Origin: Streptomyces sp. TLI_146
Lineage (GTDB): Bacteria > Actinomycetota > Actinomycetes > Streptomycetales > Streptomycetaceae
Assembly (NCBI RefSeq): GCF_002846415.1
Contig: NZ_PJMX01000001.1
Coordinates: 7,936,001 to 8,000,000, forward strand
Length of the DNA stretch: 64,000 nt
Direction of reading: 5' to 3'
Notes under the pieces: generated by a model
The model's database searches: none
The model's input: only the letters and a program-made list of their open reading frames with translations
Told to the model about the DNA's origin: nothing
Shown: positions 50,386 to 59,903 of the stretch, one piece after another
How the letters are laid out: every line of letters begins with the position of its first letter
Numbering within the stretch: the first letter of the stretch is position 1
Position numbers and translations under genes: made by a program

Positions 50386-50411
50386 GTGACATGTGCAATG
50401 GCACACGTCAC
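50386..50411. repeat. Inverted repeat between MMPL and aminopeptidase genes
   Basis: GTGACATGTGC (50386-50396) and GCACACGTCAC (50401-50411), 11-bp arms with one mismatch and an AATG loop, 10 nt beyond the MMPL stop and ~81 nt upstream of the hydrolase start. Either an MMPL terminator or a hydrolase operator; the loop is short for an operator. Confidence 0.55.
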
Positions 50412-50420
50412 GCAGTGGAA

Positions 50421-52670
50421 TTACTCGTTATGCAACCGTGATTCGACTGCCTGAAGGGGGCGGGGGGCGACCTCGTGGGGCCGGAAGTCGGCCGACGGCT
50501 CGGCGTGGTGGCGGCCCTTGGTGCGGCCCGGGCGTACCGGCCACCAGATGCTCCGGCCGAGCAGCGCGGCGAGCGTGGGCACCAGCACGATGGACAGGAC
50601 GAAGGCGGAGAGCAGGATGCCGAGGCCGGTCGCGAAGCCGATCTGCTGGGTGGCGGGCGCCGAGTTCACCGCGAGGCTTCCGAAGGAAGCGGCCAGGACC
50701 ACACCGGCCGTGGCGATGGCGGGAGCCGTGTGGCGTACCGCGCGGGCCACGGCGGCACGGGCCGGTCCCGGGCGTTCCATCTCCTCGCGGATGCGGTCGC
50801 TGATGAGGATGTTGTAGTCGGTGCCGAGGGCGACCACGAAGAGGAACAGCACCAGCGGCAGGACGAAGTTGACGCCCGGCTTGTCCAGCAGGTGCTGGAA
50901 GACGAGCGCGGAGGCGCCCAGCGTCGCGGCGAAGCCGAGCCCCACGGCGATCATCAGGACGGCCGGCGCGAGCAGGCTCCGCAGCAGGACGATCAGGATG
51001 ACGGCGATCAGGCCGGCGGCGACCGGGAACACGGTCCTCAGATCGTGGTCGACGGCGGTGGAGATATCGGCGAAGATCGCCGCAGTGCCGCCGACATGGG
51101 CCTCGGTGCCGTCAGGTGTGTGGAGGGCGACGGTGTCGCGGACCGGCCCCGAGACGAGGTCGCGTGCCTGCTGGCTCTGGGTGTCGGCGGTGAGGTAGAC
51201 GTCGATGCGGGCTGCCGTGCGGTCCTGGTTGAGGACGGTCACGCCGACCTGGCCGACGCCCTTGACCTCGGCGAGTGCCTTCGGCAGGGCGTCGACATCT
51301 CGCACGGTCAGCGTGTGGCCCTTGTCGGCCGTGACGTAGACGGTGGTCGGATCCGACACCCCGGCGGGCAGTGCGCGGTTGATCTCGGCGGCGGTGACGG
51401 CCGCCGGGGTGTCCTTGTCGCCGCCCGTCTGGCCGAAGTCCATGTGGATCCCGGCGACTCCGGCCGCCAGCGCGCCGAGCAGGGCGACGGAGCCCACCAC
51501 GAGAGCGAACGGGCGGCGGGCGACCAGATCACCGACGCGCCCGGCGGTGCCCGGTCGCGGCTCGCGCCGAAGAGCGCGCGAGGGCCAGAACATCTTGCGC
51601 CCGCAGACCGCGAGCAGCGCGGGCATGAAGGTGAGGCTGGCCAGCAGCATGACGAGGACCGATACGGCGACGGCGGGGCCGAGGACGCGGAACTGCCCGA
51701 ACGTCGCGATGCCCAGGGTGGCGAAGGCGGCGACGATGGTGAGGGCCGCCGAGGTGATCGCCGTGCCGACGCGGCCGCTGACCTCCGCGGCTACGGTACG
51801 GGCGGGCAGGTCGGGATGGGCGCGCAGTTGTTCCCGGTAGCGGAAGAGGAGGAAGAGGAAGTAGTCGACCCCGATGCCGATCAGGACGACGCCGATCAGG
51901 CTCGGAGTGGAGGTGTCGAGGTCGATGCCGGTGAGCAGCGCGGCGCCCACGACCGTGCCCAGTGCCGCGCCGCTGATGACGGCGACCGCGAGCAGGGGCA
52001 CGAACGCGGCCAGCACACTGCGGAACACCAGAATGTTGATCAGCACGATCAGGCCGACCATCAGCGCGCCGACCACCTTGGTGGTGGTCTCCTCCGCCTC
52101 CGTGGTGTCGACGAGGTCGGCGAGTCCGCCGGTGAAGCCGGTACGCATCCGGGCATCGGCGAACTCGTGCTTCACGTCGTCGCGGAAGGCCCGGTAGAGG
52201 TCGTGCATACCGGGGTCGGTGGAATTGCCGGTGAGTTGCACGGAGAGCAGCTCGAAGCTCCGGTCGGGAGCGACCATGGCCGGACTGACCTTGGGTGTCT
52301 GGGAGTAGTCCTCCGCCAGGAACGTCGGCTGGTCCCCGCTGGGCTCGGGCATCTCGACGCGCCGTCGGCCCAGCTCCGCGGCGATGTCGCCGACCCGTCG
52401 CTGGTCGGCTCCGGTCAGCGGCGCGCCGTCCGCACGGGCGACCAGGACCGTCATCGCGTTGGCGTCGGGCTTCGCCCCGAACTTCTCCTCGGCGACCTTG
52501 AGCGCGGCGGCCGAGTCGTACTTCGCGGGCAGGAAGTCCCCGCTCTGGCTCTGGGTGACGCGGTAGAGCAGCGCCTGGCCGAGCATGGTCAGGAAGATGC
52601 CCACCACCGCCCACAGGACGATGACCTTCCATGGGTTGCGGGTCGAGAACCCGGTCAGGGCGCGGATCAC
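50421..52670 (-). CDS. MMPL-family transporter
   Basis: A 749-residue RND-like MMPL exporter. Two halves each have a periplasmic loop and membrane-helix bundle. TM clusters include VIVLWAVVGIFLTMLGQALL, VVGALMVGLIVLINILVF, LIGVVLIGIGVDYFLFLLFRYREQL (the GxxxDY proton-relay segment), then FVVALGTDYNILISDRIREEM in the second half. Relatives export lipids or siderophores. GTG 52670 has GGAGG 5 nt upstream. Divergent from a histidine kinase/response regulator pair across 269 bp, which probably controls it. Confidence 0.93.
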   Translation of the reverse strand: MIRALTGFSTRNPWKVIVLWAVVGIFLTMLGQALLYRVTQSQSGDFLPAKYDSAAALKVAEEKFGAKPDANAMTVLVARADGAPLTGADQRRVGDIAAELGRRRVEMPEPSGDQPTFLAEDYSQTPKVSPAMVAPDRSFELLSVQLTGNSTDPGMHDLYRAFRDDVKHEFADARMRTGFTGGLADLVDTTEAEETTTKVVGALMVGLIVLINILVFRSVLAAFVPLLAVAVISGAALGTVVGAALLTGIDLDTSTPSLIGVVLIGIGVDYFLFLLFRYREQLRAHPDLPARTVAAEVSGRVGTAITSAALTIVAAFATLGIATFGQFRVLGPAVAVSVLVMLLASLTFMPALLAVCGRKMFWPSRALRREPRPGTAGRVGDLVARRPFALVVGSVALLGALAAGVAGIHMDFGQTGGDKDTPAAVTAAEINRALPAGVSDPTTVYVTADKGHTLTVRDVDALPKALAEVKGVGQVGVTVLNQDRTAARIDVYLTADTQSQQARDLVSGPVRDTVALHTPDGTEAHVGGTAAIFADISTAVDHDLRTVFPVAAGLIAVILIVLLRSLLAPAVLMIAVGLGFAATLGASALVFQHLLDKPGVNFVLPLVLFLFVVALGTDYNILISDRIREEMERPGPARAAVARAVRHTAPAIATAGVVLAASFGSLAVNSAPATQQIGFATGLGILLSAFVLSIVLVPTLAALLGRSIWWPVRPGRTKGRHHAEPSADFRPHEVAPRPLQAVESRLHNE

Positions 52671-52939
52671 TGTGTCCTCCGAGGATGGCTGGGGTCGGTC
52701 GTTGTGGGCCGGTGACCAGCACATCAGCGCGTTGGGACGCAGTCGTCCGAGCACGGGAGGAGAAACGCCCTGGGAGCGTGGGGTGGACGGGAGCGCCGAC
52801 TGGGACCCTGCTCCCAGCGCGGAATCGGACCGCGAGCCCGGGGCGGGCCGCGTTCCGGGTGCGAGACTGGGATCATGGAACAGGGGGTCGTGGCGCACCA
52901 TCGGCGGCCCGGACCGCCCCTCGCAGAGTCAGGATCCTC

Positions 52940-54130
52940 ATGGTGACCACACGCCCCGCTCCTCGGGCCCCGGCGACCCGGCAGGGCGGCGACGCGCTGC
53001 CCTGGTCGCGCAACGACGGCCTGGTCGCGGTCGGCGCCGGGGTGATGGACCTGCTCAGTTTCACCTTCGCCAGCCTGGCCGAGCACGGCGAGGTGTCGGT
53101 CCTCGGATGCGTGCTGGTGGTGACGGCCGCACTGCCGCTGCTGGTGCGGCGCCGCGCGCCGGTGCTGGTGCTGGCGGCGGTGCTGCTGCTGGGACTCGGG
53201 TTGACTCTGAGCGTGCCGACGCCACAGCACTTCGGCGCCGCCACGGTGGTCGCGCTCTACACCGTCGTACGCCTCAGTCGCGCGCTCGTGGTGGCGGCGT
53301 CGTCGGTGGCCGCGGCGGCGGCGCTGATCGACTGGACGAAGTGGCCGCGGCTGTCGCATCTGGAGGTGGTGGGCAATGTGCTCTCCGCCCTGATCGTGAT
53401 CATCGCGGGGGCGGTGATGAACCGCTGGCAGCGGGACATCGAGGCCAACCGCCGCCTCCTGGCGGACCGGGCAGTGGCGGCCGAACGGCGGCGCATCGCA
53501 CGGGAGTTGCACGACATCGTGGCGCACCACATCACCACCATGCAGCTGATGGCCGGGGGTGCCCGCGCCAACCTCGCCCGTGATCCCGAGGTGGCCAGGG
53601 AGGCACTGGTCGAGCTGGAGGGCTCCGGGCGCATGGCCCTGCGCGAGATGCGCCAGCTCCTGGACGTACTGCGCGCCGGGGACGAGGCGGAGGACGAGCC
53701 GACCGCACCACAGCCCGGTATCGCGGACCTGGAGCGCATCGTCGCCGAGTCGTGCCGGGCCGGGCTCCCCACCGCACTCGACGTACGCGGCAGCGAGCGG
53801 CCGCTGCCGCCGAGCGTGGGTCTGACGGTGTTTCGGATCGTGCAGGAGTCGCTGACCAACGCGCGCAAGTACGCGGGCGAGGCGCGGGCCCAGGTGCGCC
53901 TGACGTATGAACCGGACGGGGTGGCGGTGGAGGTCTCGGACGACGGAACGGGCGCCGACGCGGGACTCGTGCGGGCGGGCACCGCATCGGGTTCCGGCTA
54001 CGGCCTGGTGGGGATGCGGGAGCGGGCCGCGCTGCACGGCGGCACCTTCGAGGCCGGCCCCCTGGACGAGGCGGGATTCCGGGTGGCGGCACGGCTGCCG
54101 CTCACGGCCGGCGAGGGGGCGCTGCGATGA
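52940..54130 (+). CDS. Sensor histidine kinase (NarL-type, HisKA_3)
   Basis: A 396-residue kinase. N-terminal half holds ~5 hydrophobic segments (GDALPWSRNDGLVAVGAG through VLSALIVIIAGAV). The dimerisation domain is AAERRRIARELHDIVAHHIT with the phosphoacceptor His; the HATPase shows IVQESLTNARKYA, VSDDGTGAD and GYGLVGMRERA. ATG 52940 precedes MVTTRPAPRA. It shares a 4-bp ATGA overlap with the response regulator. The divergent MMPL gene is the obvious candidate target. Confidence 0.93.
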   Translation: MVTTRPAPRAPATRQGGDALPWSRNDGLVAVGAGVMDLLSFTFASLAEHGEVSVLGCVLVVTAALPLLVRRRAPVLVLAAVLLLGLGLTLSVPTPQHFGAATVVALYTVVRLSRALVVAASSVAAAAALIDWTKWPRLSHLEVVGNVLSALIVIIAGAVMNRWQRDIEANRRLLADRAVAAERRRIARELHDIVAHHITTMQLMAGGARANLARDPEVAREALVELEGSGRMALREMRQLLDVLRAGDEAEDEPTAPQPGIADLERIVAESCRAGLPTALDVRGSERPLPPSVGLTVFRIVQESLTNARKYAGEARAQVRLTYEPDGVAVEVSDDGTGADAGLVRAGTASGSGYGLVGMRERAALHGGTFEAGPLDEAGFRVAARLPLTAGEGALR

Positions 54131-54825
54131 ACGGGACGACGGACGACATGACGACCACGCGGGCCATCAGGGTGCTGATCGCGGACGACCAGCCGCTCGT
54201 GCGGCGCGGACTCGCGCTGATCCTCACTCCTGACCCGGCCTTCGAGGTGGTGGGCGAGGCGGGCGACGGCGAGGAGGCCGTCGCCCTCGCCCACCGGCTG
54301 CGCCCCGACGTCGTCGTGATGGACATCCGCATGCCGGTGCTCGACGGCGTCGCCGCCACCGGCCGCCTCGCGGCGGAACTGCCCGGCTGCCGGGTGCTGG
54401 CGCTGAGCACCTTCGACATGGACGAGTACGTGGTGGCCGCGCTGCGCGCCGGAGCCTGCGGCTTCCTGCCGAAGGACATCTCCCCGGAAGAACTGGTGGC
54501 GGCGGTACGGGTGGTGCACACCGGCGAGGCGGCCGTCGCGCCCCGGCTGCTGACGCGGCTGATCTCCACATACGTCAGGGCCCCGGAGCGTCCCGGACCG
54601 CCCCTCCCGCAGATCGGCGGTCTCACCCCGCGCGAGGCGGAGGTGTGGCGGCTGATGGCCACGGGCCTGGACAACACGGAGATCGCCGAGGCGATGGGCG
54701 TCAGCGGCTCCACCGTCAAGAACCACATCACCGGCCTCTTCGGCAAACTCGGCGTCCGCGACCGGGCCCAGGCCGTGATCGTGGCGTACGAGACGGGGGT
54801 CGTCGAGGTGGGTCGGCCCGGGTAG
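54127..54825 (+). CDS. NarL/LuxR-family response regulator
   Basis: A 232-residue regulator. Receiver domain with DDQ (20-22) and phosphoacceptor Asp66 in VVVMDIRMP, Thr/Ser and Lys in STFDMDEYV and FLPKDIS. LuxR HTH: LTPREAEVWRLMATGLDNTEIAEAMGVSGSTVKNHITGLFGKLG. Translationally coupled to the kinase. A perfect terminator follows. Confidence 0.95.
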   Translation: MNGTTDDMTTTRAIRVLIADDQPLVRRGLALILTPDPAFEVVGEAGDGEEAVALAHRLRPDVVVMDIRMPVLDGVAATGRLAAELPGCRVLALSTFDMDEYVVAALRAGACGFLPKDISPEELVAAVRVVHTGEAAVAPRLLTRLISTYVRAPERPGPPLPQIGGLTPREAEVWRLMATGLDNTEIAEAMGVSGSTVKNHITGLFGKLGVRDRAQAVIVAYETGVVEVGRPG

Positions 54826-54857
54826 CCGCCGTGGGGTGGCGGGGGCGTGCGCAACGC

Positions 54858-54887
54858 CGTATGCCCGGCACGGAGGCCGGGCATACG
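54858..54887. terminator. Bidirectional terminator hairpin
   Basis: Perfect 12-bp stem CGTATGCCCGGC/GCCGGGCATACG with a 6-nt loop between the convergent response regulator and FG-GAP protein genes. Confidence 0.85.
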
Positions 54888-54901
54888 GGGGAGGGGAGAC
54901 G

Positions 54902-57028
54902 TCACCAACCGGTGCCGATCTGGGTGCGGTTGCCCAGGGTCGCGTTGCCCGTGCCGGGGTAGAGGTAGAAGGCGCCGGTCGAGCCGGGCGGGGCCTCGAC
55001 CGCGGCGAGGTCGCCCTTGCCGTCGCCGTTGAAGTCCGCGCCGACGAGCCCGCGCATGGTGTTCCAGCCGGTGCCCGCCGGGGTGCGGTCGCCGAGGGTG
55101 GCGGTGCCGTTGAGCCTGCCCGTACCGGGGTAGCTCCACAGCGCGCCGGTGCGGTCCACGGCCATCAGGTCGGCGGTGCCGTCCCTGTCGAGGTCGCCGG
55201 GGCTGGTGAGTTCGGTCATGTCGTCCCAGCCGGAGCCGATCCGGACGCGGTCGCCGAGGGTGTCCATCCCGGCCGCGCTGCCGCTGCCCGGGTACGCCCA
55301 CAGCGTGCCGTCGACGTCGACGGCGGCGAGGTCGGGCCGGCCGTCCTTGGTGAGGTCCAGGGCGGTCAGTTCACGCAGGGTGTTCCAGCCGGTGCCGATC
55401 CGCACGCGGTTGCCGAGGGTGCTCATCCCGCTCGCGCTGCCCGTACCGGGGTAGACGTACAGCCCGCCGGTGGCCGCCTCCACGGTGACCAGGTCGGCCT
55501 TGCCGTCGCCGGTGAAGTCCCCGGCGGCCGCCTTGCCCATCGCGCCCCAGCCGGAGCCGATCTGGACGCGGTCGCCGAACGTGCCACGGCCGGTGCCCGG
55601 GTAGAGCCAGAGCTTCCCCGTGGTCGCTTCCACACCGACGACGTCCTTCTTGCCGTCACCGGTGAAGTCGGCCGCGGTCAGCCCGGTCATACCCGCCCGG
55701 GCGGACTCGCCGGGCCAGGGCGTGTGCTCGACGACACGGCCGCCCGGGACCTCGTTGAGCATCCAGAGCTGGTCGGAGTCGGGCCAGTAGGAGAGGTTCT
55801 CCAGATTGACGGGTGCGCGCGTGATCAGCCGCACCGGCTCGCCCGGCCTGGCGTGGTAGAGGCAGTTCTCGAAGTTGTGGACGGTCTTCGGGTCCTGGTG
55901 CTCCGCCGGTACGAACTCGGGGCAGGGGCCCGAGATCGTGAAGCGGCCCTTGTTCATGGCGATTCCCTGGGCGCCGCCCATCGGGGAGGCGAAGGCCTCC
56001 GCGGCCGCGACGCGGCCCGACGCGTCGGCCTTGAGGACACCCGTGACGGGGTCGATGGGCCAGCGCACCACGGGTGCGGTGGCCCGGCCGAACTCCCCTT
56101 CCACCTTGTAGGGGTCGCCCTCGGCGGTGACCAGGGCGGGCTGGGCGCCGGTCAGGTCCAGGGAGGCCGAGGTGATGCAGGGGCGCTGGGGGACACCGGC
56201 GTACGAGCCGCAGCCGTCGCCCGCCCCGGTGTAGCCGTAGCTGCCCTGGCGCGGCAGGACGTAGGTGTGCCCGTTGCCGTGGGCCCTGCCCGAGCCGTCC
56301 AGGCCGACGGAGGTATCGGAGGTGGTGTCCATCTTCCACAGGTCGTTCAGGTCGAAGACGTCGAGGCCGCTGCCGGTGCTGGCGACGTACAGCTTGCTGC
56401 CGGACCAGACCACGCCGTGGGCGTGCCCTTGGACGATGGGGACGAAGTTGCCGCCCGCGTCGTCGAGGGCCACCAACTGGACGTGCCGGTAGGTGACATG
56501 GGCCGGGTCGGTGACGTCGGTGAAGGTGATCCGCTCGGTCCCGTTGGGGCCATACCAGCCGGCGATGAGCACTTTGCGGCCGTTGACCAGCGTCTGGGAC
56601 TGGGGGGATTCGCCGGAGCCGGTGAGACCCTGCGGGATCCAGGAGCCGCTGGCGTCGTCCTCGGGGGACCAGCAGAAGCCCTGGGCGCCTGCGATGCGGG
56701 AGGTGTGGCACAGGGGGCGGCCCGCGGTGGTGCCGACGGTGCTGGCGAGCACGTCGGCGGCCTTCATGCGCTGGAGCGCGGGGTGGGCGGACTCGAAGGC
56801 GGCGACACGCGCCTTCTCGCGACCGCCGTCGCCCTGGAGACCCAGGCCGTCGGCGCTGATCCGGGCGACCGTGTTGTACGTGGCGATCCCCCCGTCCGGG
56901 ACGGTGGGGGCGGCGGCGGCCGGGGACGCGGTGCTCAGCGACAGGAGCGCCGCCAGGGCCGCGACGGCCGCCCCTGCGGTGCTGCGCGCGCGGGTGCGGA
57001 TGCGGTGGGTGCGGAGTGGTCGGGCCAT
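54902..57028 (-). CDS. Secreted protein: propeller-like domain + five-repeat FG-GAP module
   Basis: A 708-residue exported protein. Signal peptide ~1-40 (ARSTAGAAVAALAALLSL ... ASPAAAA). Residues ~45-435 are a propeller-like domain with GNFVPIVQGHAHGVVWSGSK and LENLSYWPDSDQLWMLNE, resembling secretory WD/PQQ-like proteins. Residues ~440-708 are five repeats of ~50 residues (start GMTGLTAADFTGDGKKDVVG), each with D-F/L-x-GDGxxDL and a YPGTG ... GW end; the protein stops at GW. The same module is on the next two genes. ATG 57028 has AAGGAG upstream. Ligand unknown; calcium binding by DxxGDGxxD loops is inferred. Confidence 0.85.
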   Translation of the reverse strand: MARPLRTHRIRTRARSTAGAAVAALAALLSLSTASPAAAAPTVPDGGIATYNTVARISADGLGLQGDGGREKARVAAFESAHPALQRMKAADVLASTVGTTAGRPLCHTSRIAGAQGFCWSPEDDASGSWIPQGLTGSGESPQSQTLVNGRKVLIAGWYGPNGTERITFTDVTDPAHVTYRHVQLVALDDAGGNFVPIVQGHAHGVVWSGSKLYVASTGSGLDVFDLNDLWKMDTTSDTSVGLDGSGRAHGNGHTYVLPRQGSYGYTGAGDGCGSYAGVPQRPCITSASLDLTGAQPALVTAEGDPYKVEGEFGRATAPVVRWPIDPVTGVLKADASGRVAAAEAFASPMGGAQGIAMNKGRFTISGPCPEFVPAEHQDPKTVHNFENCLYHARPGEPVRLITRAPVNLENLSYWPDSDQLWMLNEVPGGRVVEHTPWPGESARAGMTGLTAADFTGDGKKDVVGVEATTGKLWLYPGTGRGTFGDRVQIGSGWGAMGKAAAGDFTGDGKADLVTVEAATGGLYVYPGTGSASGMSTLGNRVRIGTGWNTLRELTALDLTKDGRPDLAAVDVDGTLWAYPGSGSAAGMDTLGDRVRIGSGWDDMTELTSPGDLDRDGTADLMAVDRTGALWSYPGTGRLNGTATLGDRTPAGTGWNTMRGLVGADFNGDGKGDLAAVEAPPGSTGAFYLYPGTGNATLGNRTQIGTGW

Positions 57029-57128
57029 GGCGGTGGAGCTCCTTGTCGGATGCCGGGGCGGTCGTGATCCGGGGCGGGGGAGTGCAGGGCGGGCGGGGGA
57101 GTGCAAGGCGGCCTCGGGAATGTACGGC

Positions 57129-57165
57129 GGGGCCGCCACCGCCTGGTTGCTGCGGTGGCGGCCCC
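57129..57165 (-). terminator. Terminator after the CHAP-FG-GAP gene
   Basis: Perfect 14-bp stem GGGGCCGCCACCGC/GCGGTGGCGGCCCC with a 9-nt loop, downstream of the CHAP gene. It separates that gene from the propeller-FG-GAP gene. Confidence 0.8.
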
Positions 57166-57212
57166 ACGTGGTGCGATGGGGGGGCGTCGACCCCTCCGGC
57201 GGCCGGGGTGCC

Positions 57213-58637
57213 TTACCAGCCGGTGCCGATCTGGACGCGCTCGCCCAGGGTGTTCATGCCGCTCAGGCTGCCGGTGCCGGGGTAGGCGAAGAAGGTGCCG
57301 GTGCTGCCCGGGGCGGCCTGGACGGCGGCGAGGTCGCCCTTGCCGTCACCGTTGAGGTCGGCGCCGATCAGGTTGGTCATCGACTTCCAGCCGGAGCCGA
57401 TCTGGACACGGTCGCCGAGAGTGCCCATCCCGCTGAGCGAGCCGGAGCCGGGGTAGGCGAAGAGGTTGCCGCTCTCGTCCCGGGCGACCAGGTCGTCCAC
57501 GCCGTCGGAGTTGAGGTCGCCCGGGGTGACGATCTGGCTCATCGCGTTCCAGCCGGAGCCGATCTGTACGCGCTCGCCGAGGGTGTTCATGCCGCTGACC
57601 GCACCGGTGCCCGGGTAGGCGTAGAGGTTGCCGGTGCCGTTCTCGACGGCGACGACGTCGGCCTTGCCGTCCTTGTTGACGTCGATACGGGCCACGTCGC
57701 GCATCCCCGACCAGCCGGAGCCGATCTTCACCCGCTCCCCGAGGGTGCTCATGCCGCTGACCGCACCGGTGCCCGGGTAGAGGTAGAGGTCGCCGGCCGC
57801 GCTCTCGGTGGCCAGGACGTCGGCCTTGCCGTCCCCGGTGAAGTCGCCGACCGTCACATTGGTCATGGTGTTCCAGCCGGAGCCGATCTTGACGCGCTGG
57901 CCGAGGGTGCTGTTGCCGCTGACGGCGCCGGATCCCGGGTAGAAGTACAGGTCGCCCGTGGTGGTCTCGGTGGCCAGGACGTCCTGGGTGCGGTTGCCGT
58001 CGAGGTCGCCGCCGGCCAGGTGGGTCATGCCCGCGTCGGCCGGGGTCACGGAGGAGTCGCTGTTGAGGACCGGCGATATGTAGCCGCTGATGGTCTGGCC
58101 CCAGGGCGCCTTTCCCACCTGCCAGTCGGAGGTCGACTCGGTCTGCACGATGCCGTCGGGGTGGGTCCGGTGCCCCTCGTTGCCGCCCACCATTGTCACC
58201 GTGGTGCCGTTGAAGCCGGTCACCATGGCGACGTGGGCGGCCCAGTTGCTGCCGTTGTAGTCGTAGACGACCGCGTCGCCCACCTTCGGGGTGCTGTGCA
58301 GGGTCTTGTTGGCCTTGCCGTAGTCGTAGAAGCTGACCGCGCCGTCGGTGAGCGAAGCGATGTGTGCCACGTCGTAGTGGGACCACACCCATCCGACGAA
58401 GTCCGCGCACCAGGCGTGGGAGTCGCCGCCCCGGCCGTTGCAGCTGCTGCCCTGGTTGTCGGTGTGGCTCCAGTAGCCGCCGTTGGCGCAGGGGCCGTTG
58501 CCGACCTCGCCCCGGGCGAGCGTGGCCATCGAGGAACCGGCGTCGGCCTGCGCCGGGGTGACGCTCAGACCGGTGACGGCGGCCGCGACGGTCAGCGCGG
58601 CGAGAGCGGACTTCTTGACGTGGGTGAACTTGGACAT
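57213..58637 (-). CDS. Secreted CHAP-domain peptidoglycan hydrolase + five-repeat module
   Basis: A 474-residue exported protein. Signal peptide ~1-32. The CHAP domain (~33-200) has the nucleophile Cys77 in GGDSHAWCADFVGWVW, His135 in WAAHVAMVTG and Asn153 in VGGNEG; CHAP enzymes cleave peptidoglycan amide bonds. The rest is five FG-GAP repeats ending NTLGERVQIGTGW, closely matching those of the flanking genes repeat by repeat. AGGAG lies upstream of ATG 58637. The gene is 75 bp from the upstream Rpf-like gene on the same strand without a terminator, so the two may share a transcript. Confidence 0.92.
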   Translation of the reverse strand: MSKFTHVKKSALAALTVAAAVTGLSVTPAQADAGSSMATLARGEVGNGPCANGGYWSHTDNQGSSCNGRGGDSHAWCADFVGWVWSHYDVAHIASLTDGAVSFYDYGKANKTLHSTPKVGDAVVYDYNGSNWAAHVAMVTGFNGTTVTMVGGNEGHRTHPDGIVQTESTSDWQVGKAPWGQTISGYISPVLNSDSSVTPADAGMTHLAGGDLDGNRTQDVLATETTTGDLYFYPGSGAVSGNSTLGQRVKIGSGWNTMTNVTVGDFTGDGKADVLATESAAGDLYLYPGTGAVSGMSTLGERVKIGSGWSGMRDVARIDVNKDGKADVVAVENGTGNLYAYPGTGAVSGMNTLGERVQIGSGWNAMSQIVTPGDLNSDGVDDLVARDESGNLFAYPGSGSLSGMGTLGDRVQIGSGWKSMTNLIGADLNGDGKGDLAAVQAAPGSTGTFFAYPGTGSLSGMNTLGERVQIGTGW

Positions 58638-58712
58638 GGCGGAGTCTCCTATGAGGGAAAGGTGGGTGAAAGCGGAGGGTCTGAGAGAGCGGGGAGGCGA
58701 ACGGCGGTGTGG

Positions 58713-59903
58713 CTACCAGCCGTTGCCGATCGCGGCGCGGTCGGCGAAACCGCCGTCGCCGTTGCCCGGGTAGAAGTAGAAGCTGCCGGTGGAGCCGGTC
58801 GGCGCCTCCACCGCGTCGAGGTCGCCCTTGCCGTCGCCGTTGAAGTCCGCGCCGACGAGCTGGCGCATCGCGTCCCAGCCGGTCCCGATCCGGTTGCGGT
58901 CGCCGAGGGTGTTCATACCGTTGAGGGAGCCGGTGGCGGGGTATTTCCACAGCGCGCCCGCCGGGTCGACGGCGACCAGGTCGGCGGTGCCGTCCCCGTT
59001 GAGGTCGCCGGGGCTCGCGAGCTCGGCCATGGTGCTCCAGCCGGAGCCGATCTGGACGCGGTCGCCGAGGGTGTTCATCCCGGCCGCTCTGCCGCTGCCC
59101 GGGTAGGCCCACAGCGCGCCGCCCGAGTCGATGGCCAGCAGGTCGGACCTGCCGTCCTTGTCGGTGTCGAGTGCGGTGAGGTCGCGCATCGCGCCCCAGC
59201 CCGCCCCGATCTGGACGCGCTCGCCGAAGGTGTTCATACCGCCCGCGGTGCCGCTGCCGGGGTAGACGTACAGGGTGCCGGTGGAGTTCTCGACGGCGGC
59301 CAGGTCGGCCTTGCCGTCGCCGGTTAAGTCGGCGGCGGCGAGCTTGCTCATCGTGCCCCAGCCGGAGCCGATGCGGACACGGTCGCCGAGGGTGCCGTCG
59401 CCCTTGCCCGGGTACAGATAGAGGTTGCCGGTGGCGGACTCGACGCCCACCAGGTCCTTCTTCCCGTCGCCGGTCAGGTCGGCGGCCGTGAGGTGGACCA
59501 TGCCGACGGGCGCCGGCGGGGTGGTCGGGTACGGAGCGGCGTGGTCGTTGGCGAGCCCGGCCCGGACCCCGCAGCTGCCCCAGGCGCCCGCGCCCTGCCC
59601 GGCGAGGATCTTCTCGGCGATGAGGATCTGCTGCTGCTTGGTGGCCTGGTGGGGGTAGGTGGCGTACTGGCGGCCGCCGTACGCGTTCCAGGTCGACAGG
59701 AGTATCTGCAGCCCGCCGTAGAGGTTGTTCCCGGTGTTGATCTGCCAGTCGTCGGTGGACTCGCAGTGGGCGACCTTGTCCCATGTGGCGAGCGAGGCGG
59801 CGTTCGCGGATCCGGCGGAGGCCAGGGAGAGGGTCACCCCGGCGAGGGCCAGGGCGGCGGCGGTCTTCGCGGTACGGGACGAACCGCGGGGTGTTCTGGG
59901 CAT
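58713..59903 (-). CDS. Rpf-like muralytic transglycosylase + five-repeat module
   Basis: A 396-residue exported protein. Signal peptide ~1-36 (PRTPRGSSRTAKTAAALALA ... SANA). Residues ~37-115 form an Rpf domain: ATWDKVAHCESTDDWQINTG with catalytic Glu48, then YGGLQILLSTWNAYGG and Cys47/Cys111 for the usual disulfide. Rpf enzymes cleave the glycan strand. Five FG-GAP repeats end IGNGW. Codon 193 is TTA (minus strand of 59325-59327), pointing to bldA control. Five 20-bp direct repeats lie upstream (60091-60190). Confidence 0.94.
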   Translation of the reverse strand: MPRTPRGSSRTAKTAAALALAGVTLSLASAGSANAASLATWDKVAHCESTDDWQINTGNNLYGGLQILLSTWNAYGGRQYATYPHQATKQQQILIAEKILAGQGAGAWGSCGVRAGLANDHAAPYPTTPPAPVGMVHLTAADLTGDGKKDLVGVESATGNLYLYPGKGDGTLGDRVRIGSGWGTMSKLAAADLTGDGKADLAAVENSTGTLYVYPGSGTAGGMNTFGERVQIGAGWGAMRDLTALDTDKDGRSDLLAIDSGGALWAYPGSGRAAGMNTLGDRVQIGSGWSTMAELASPGDLNGDGTADLVAVDPAGALWKYPATGSLNGMNTLGDRNRIGTGWDAMRQLVGADFNGDGKGDLDAVEAPTGSTGSFYFYPGNGDGGFADRAAIGNGW

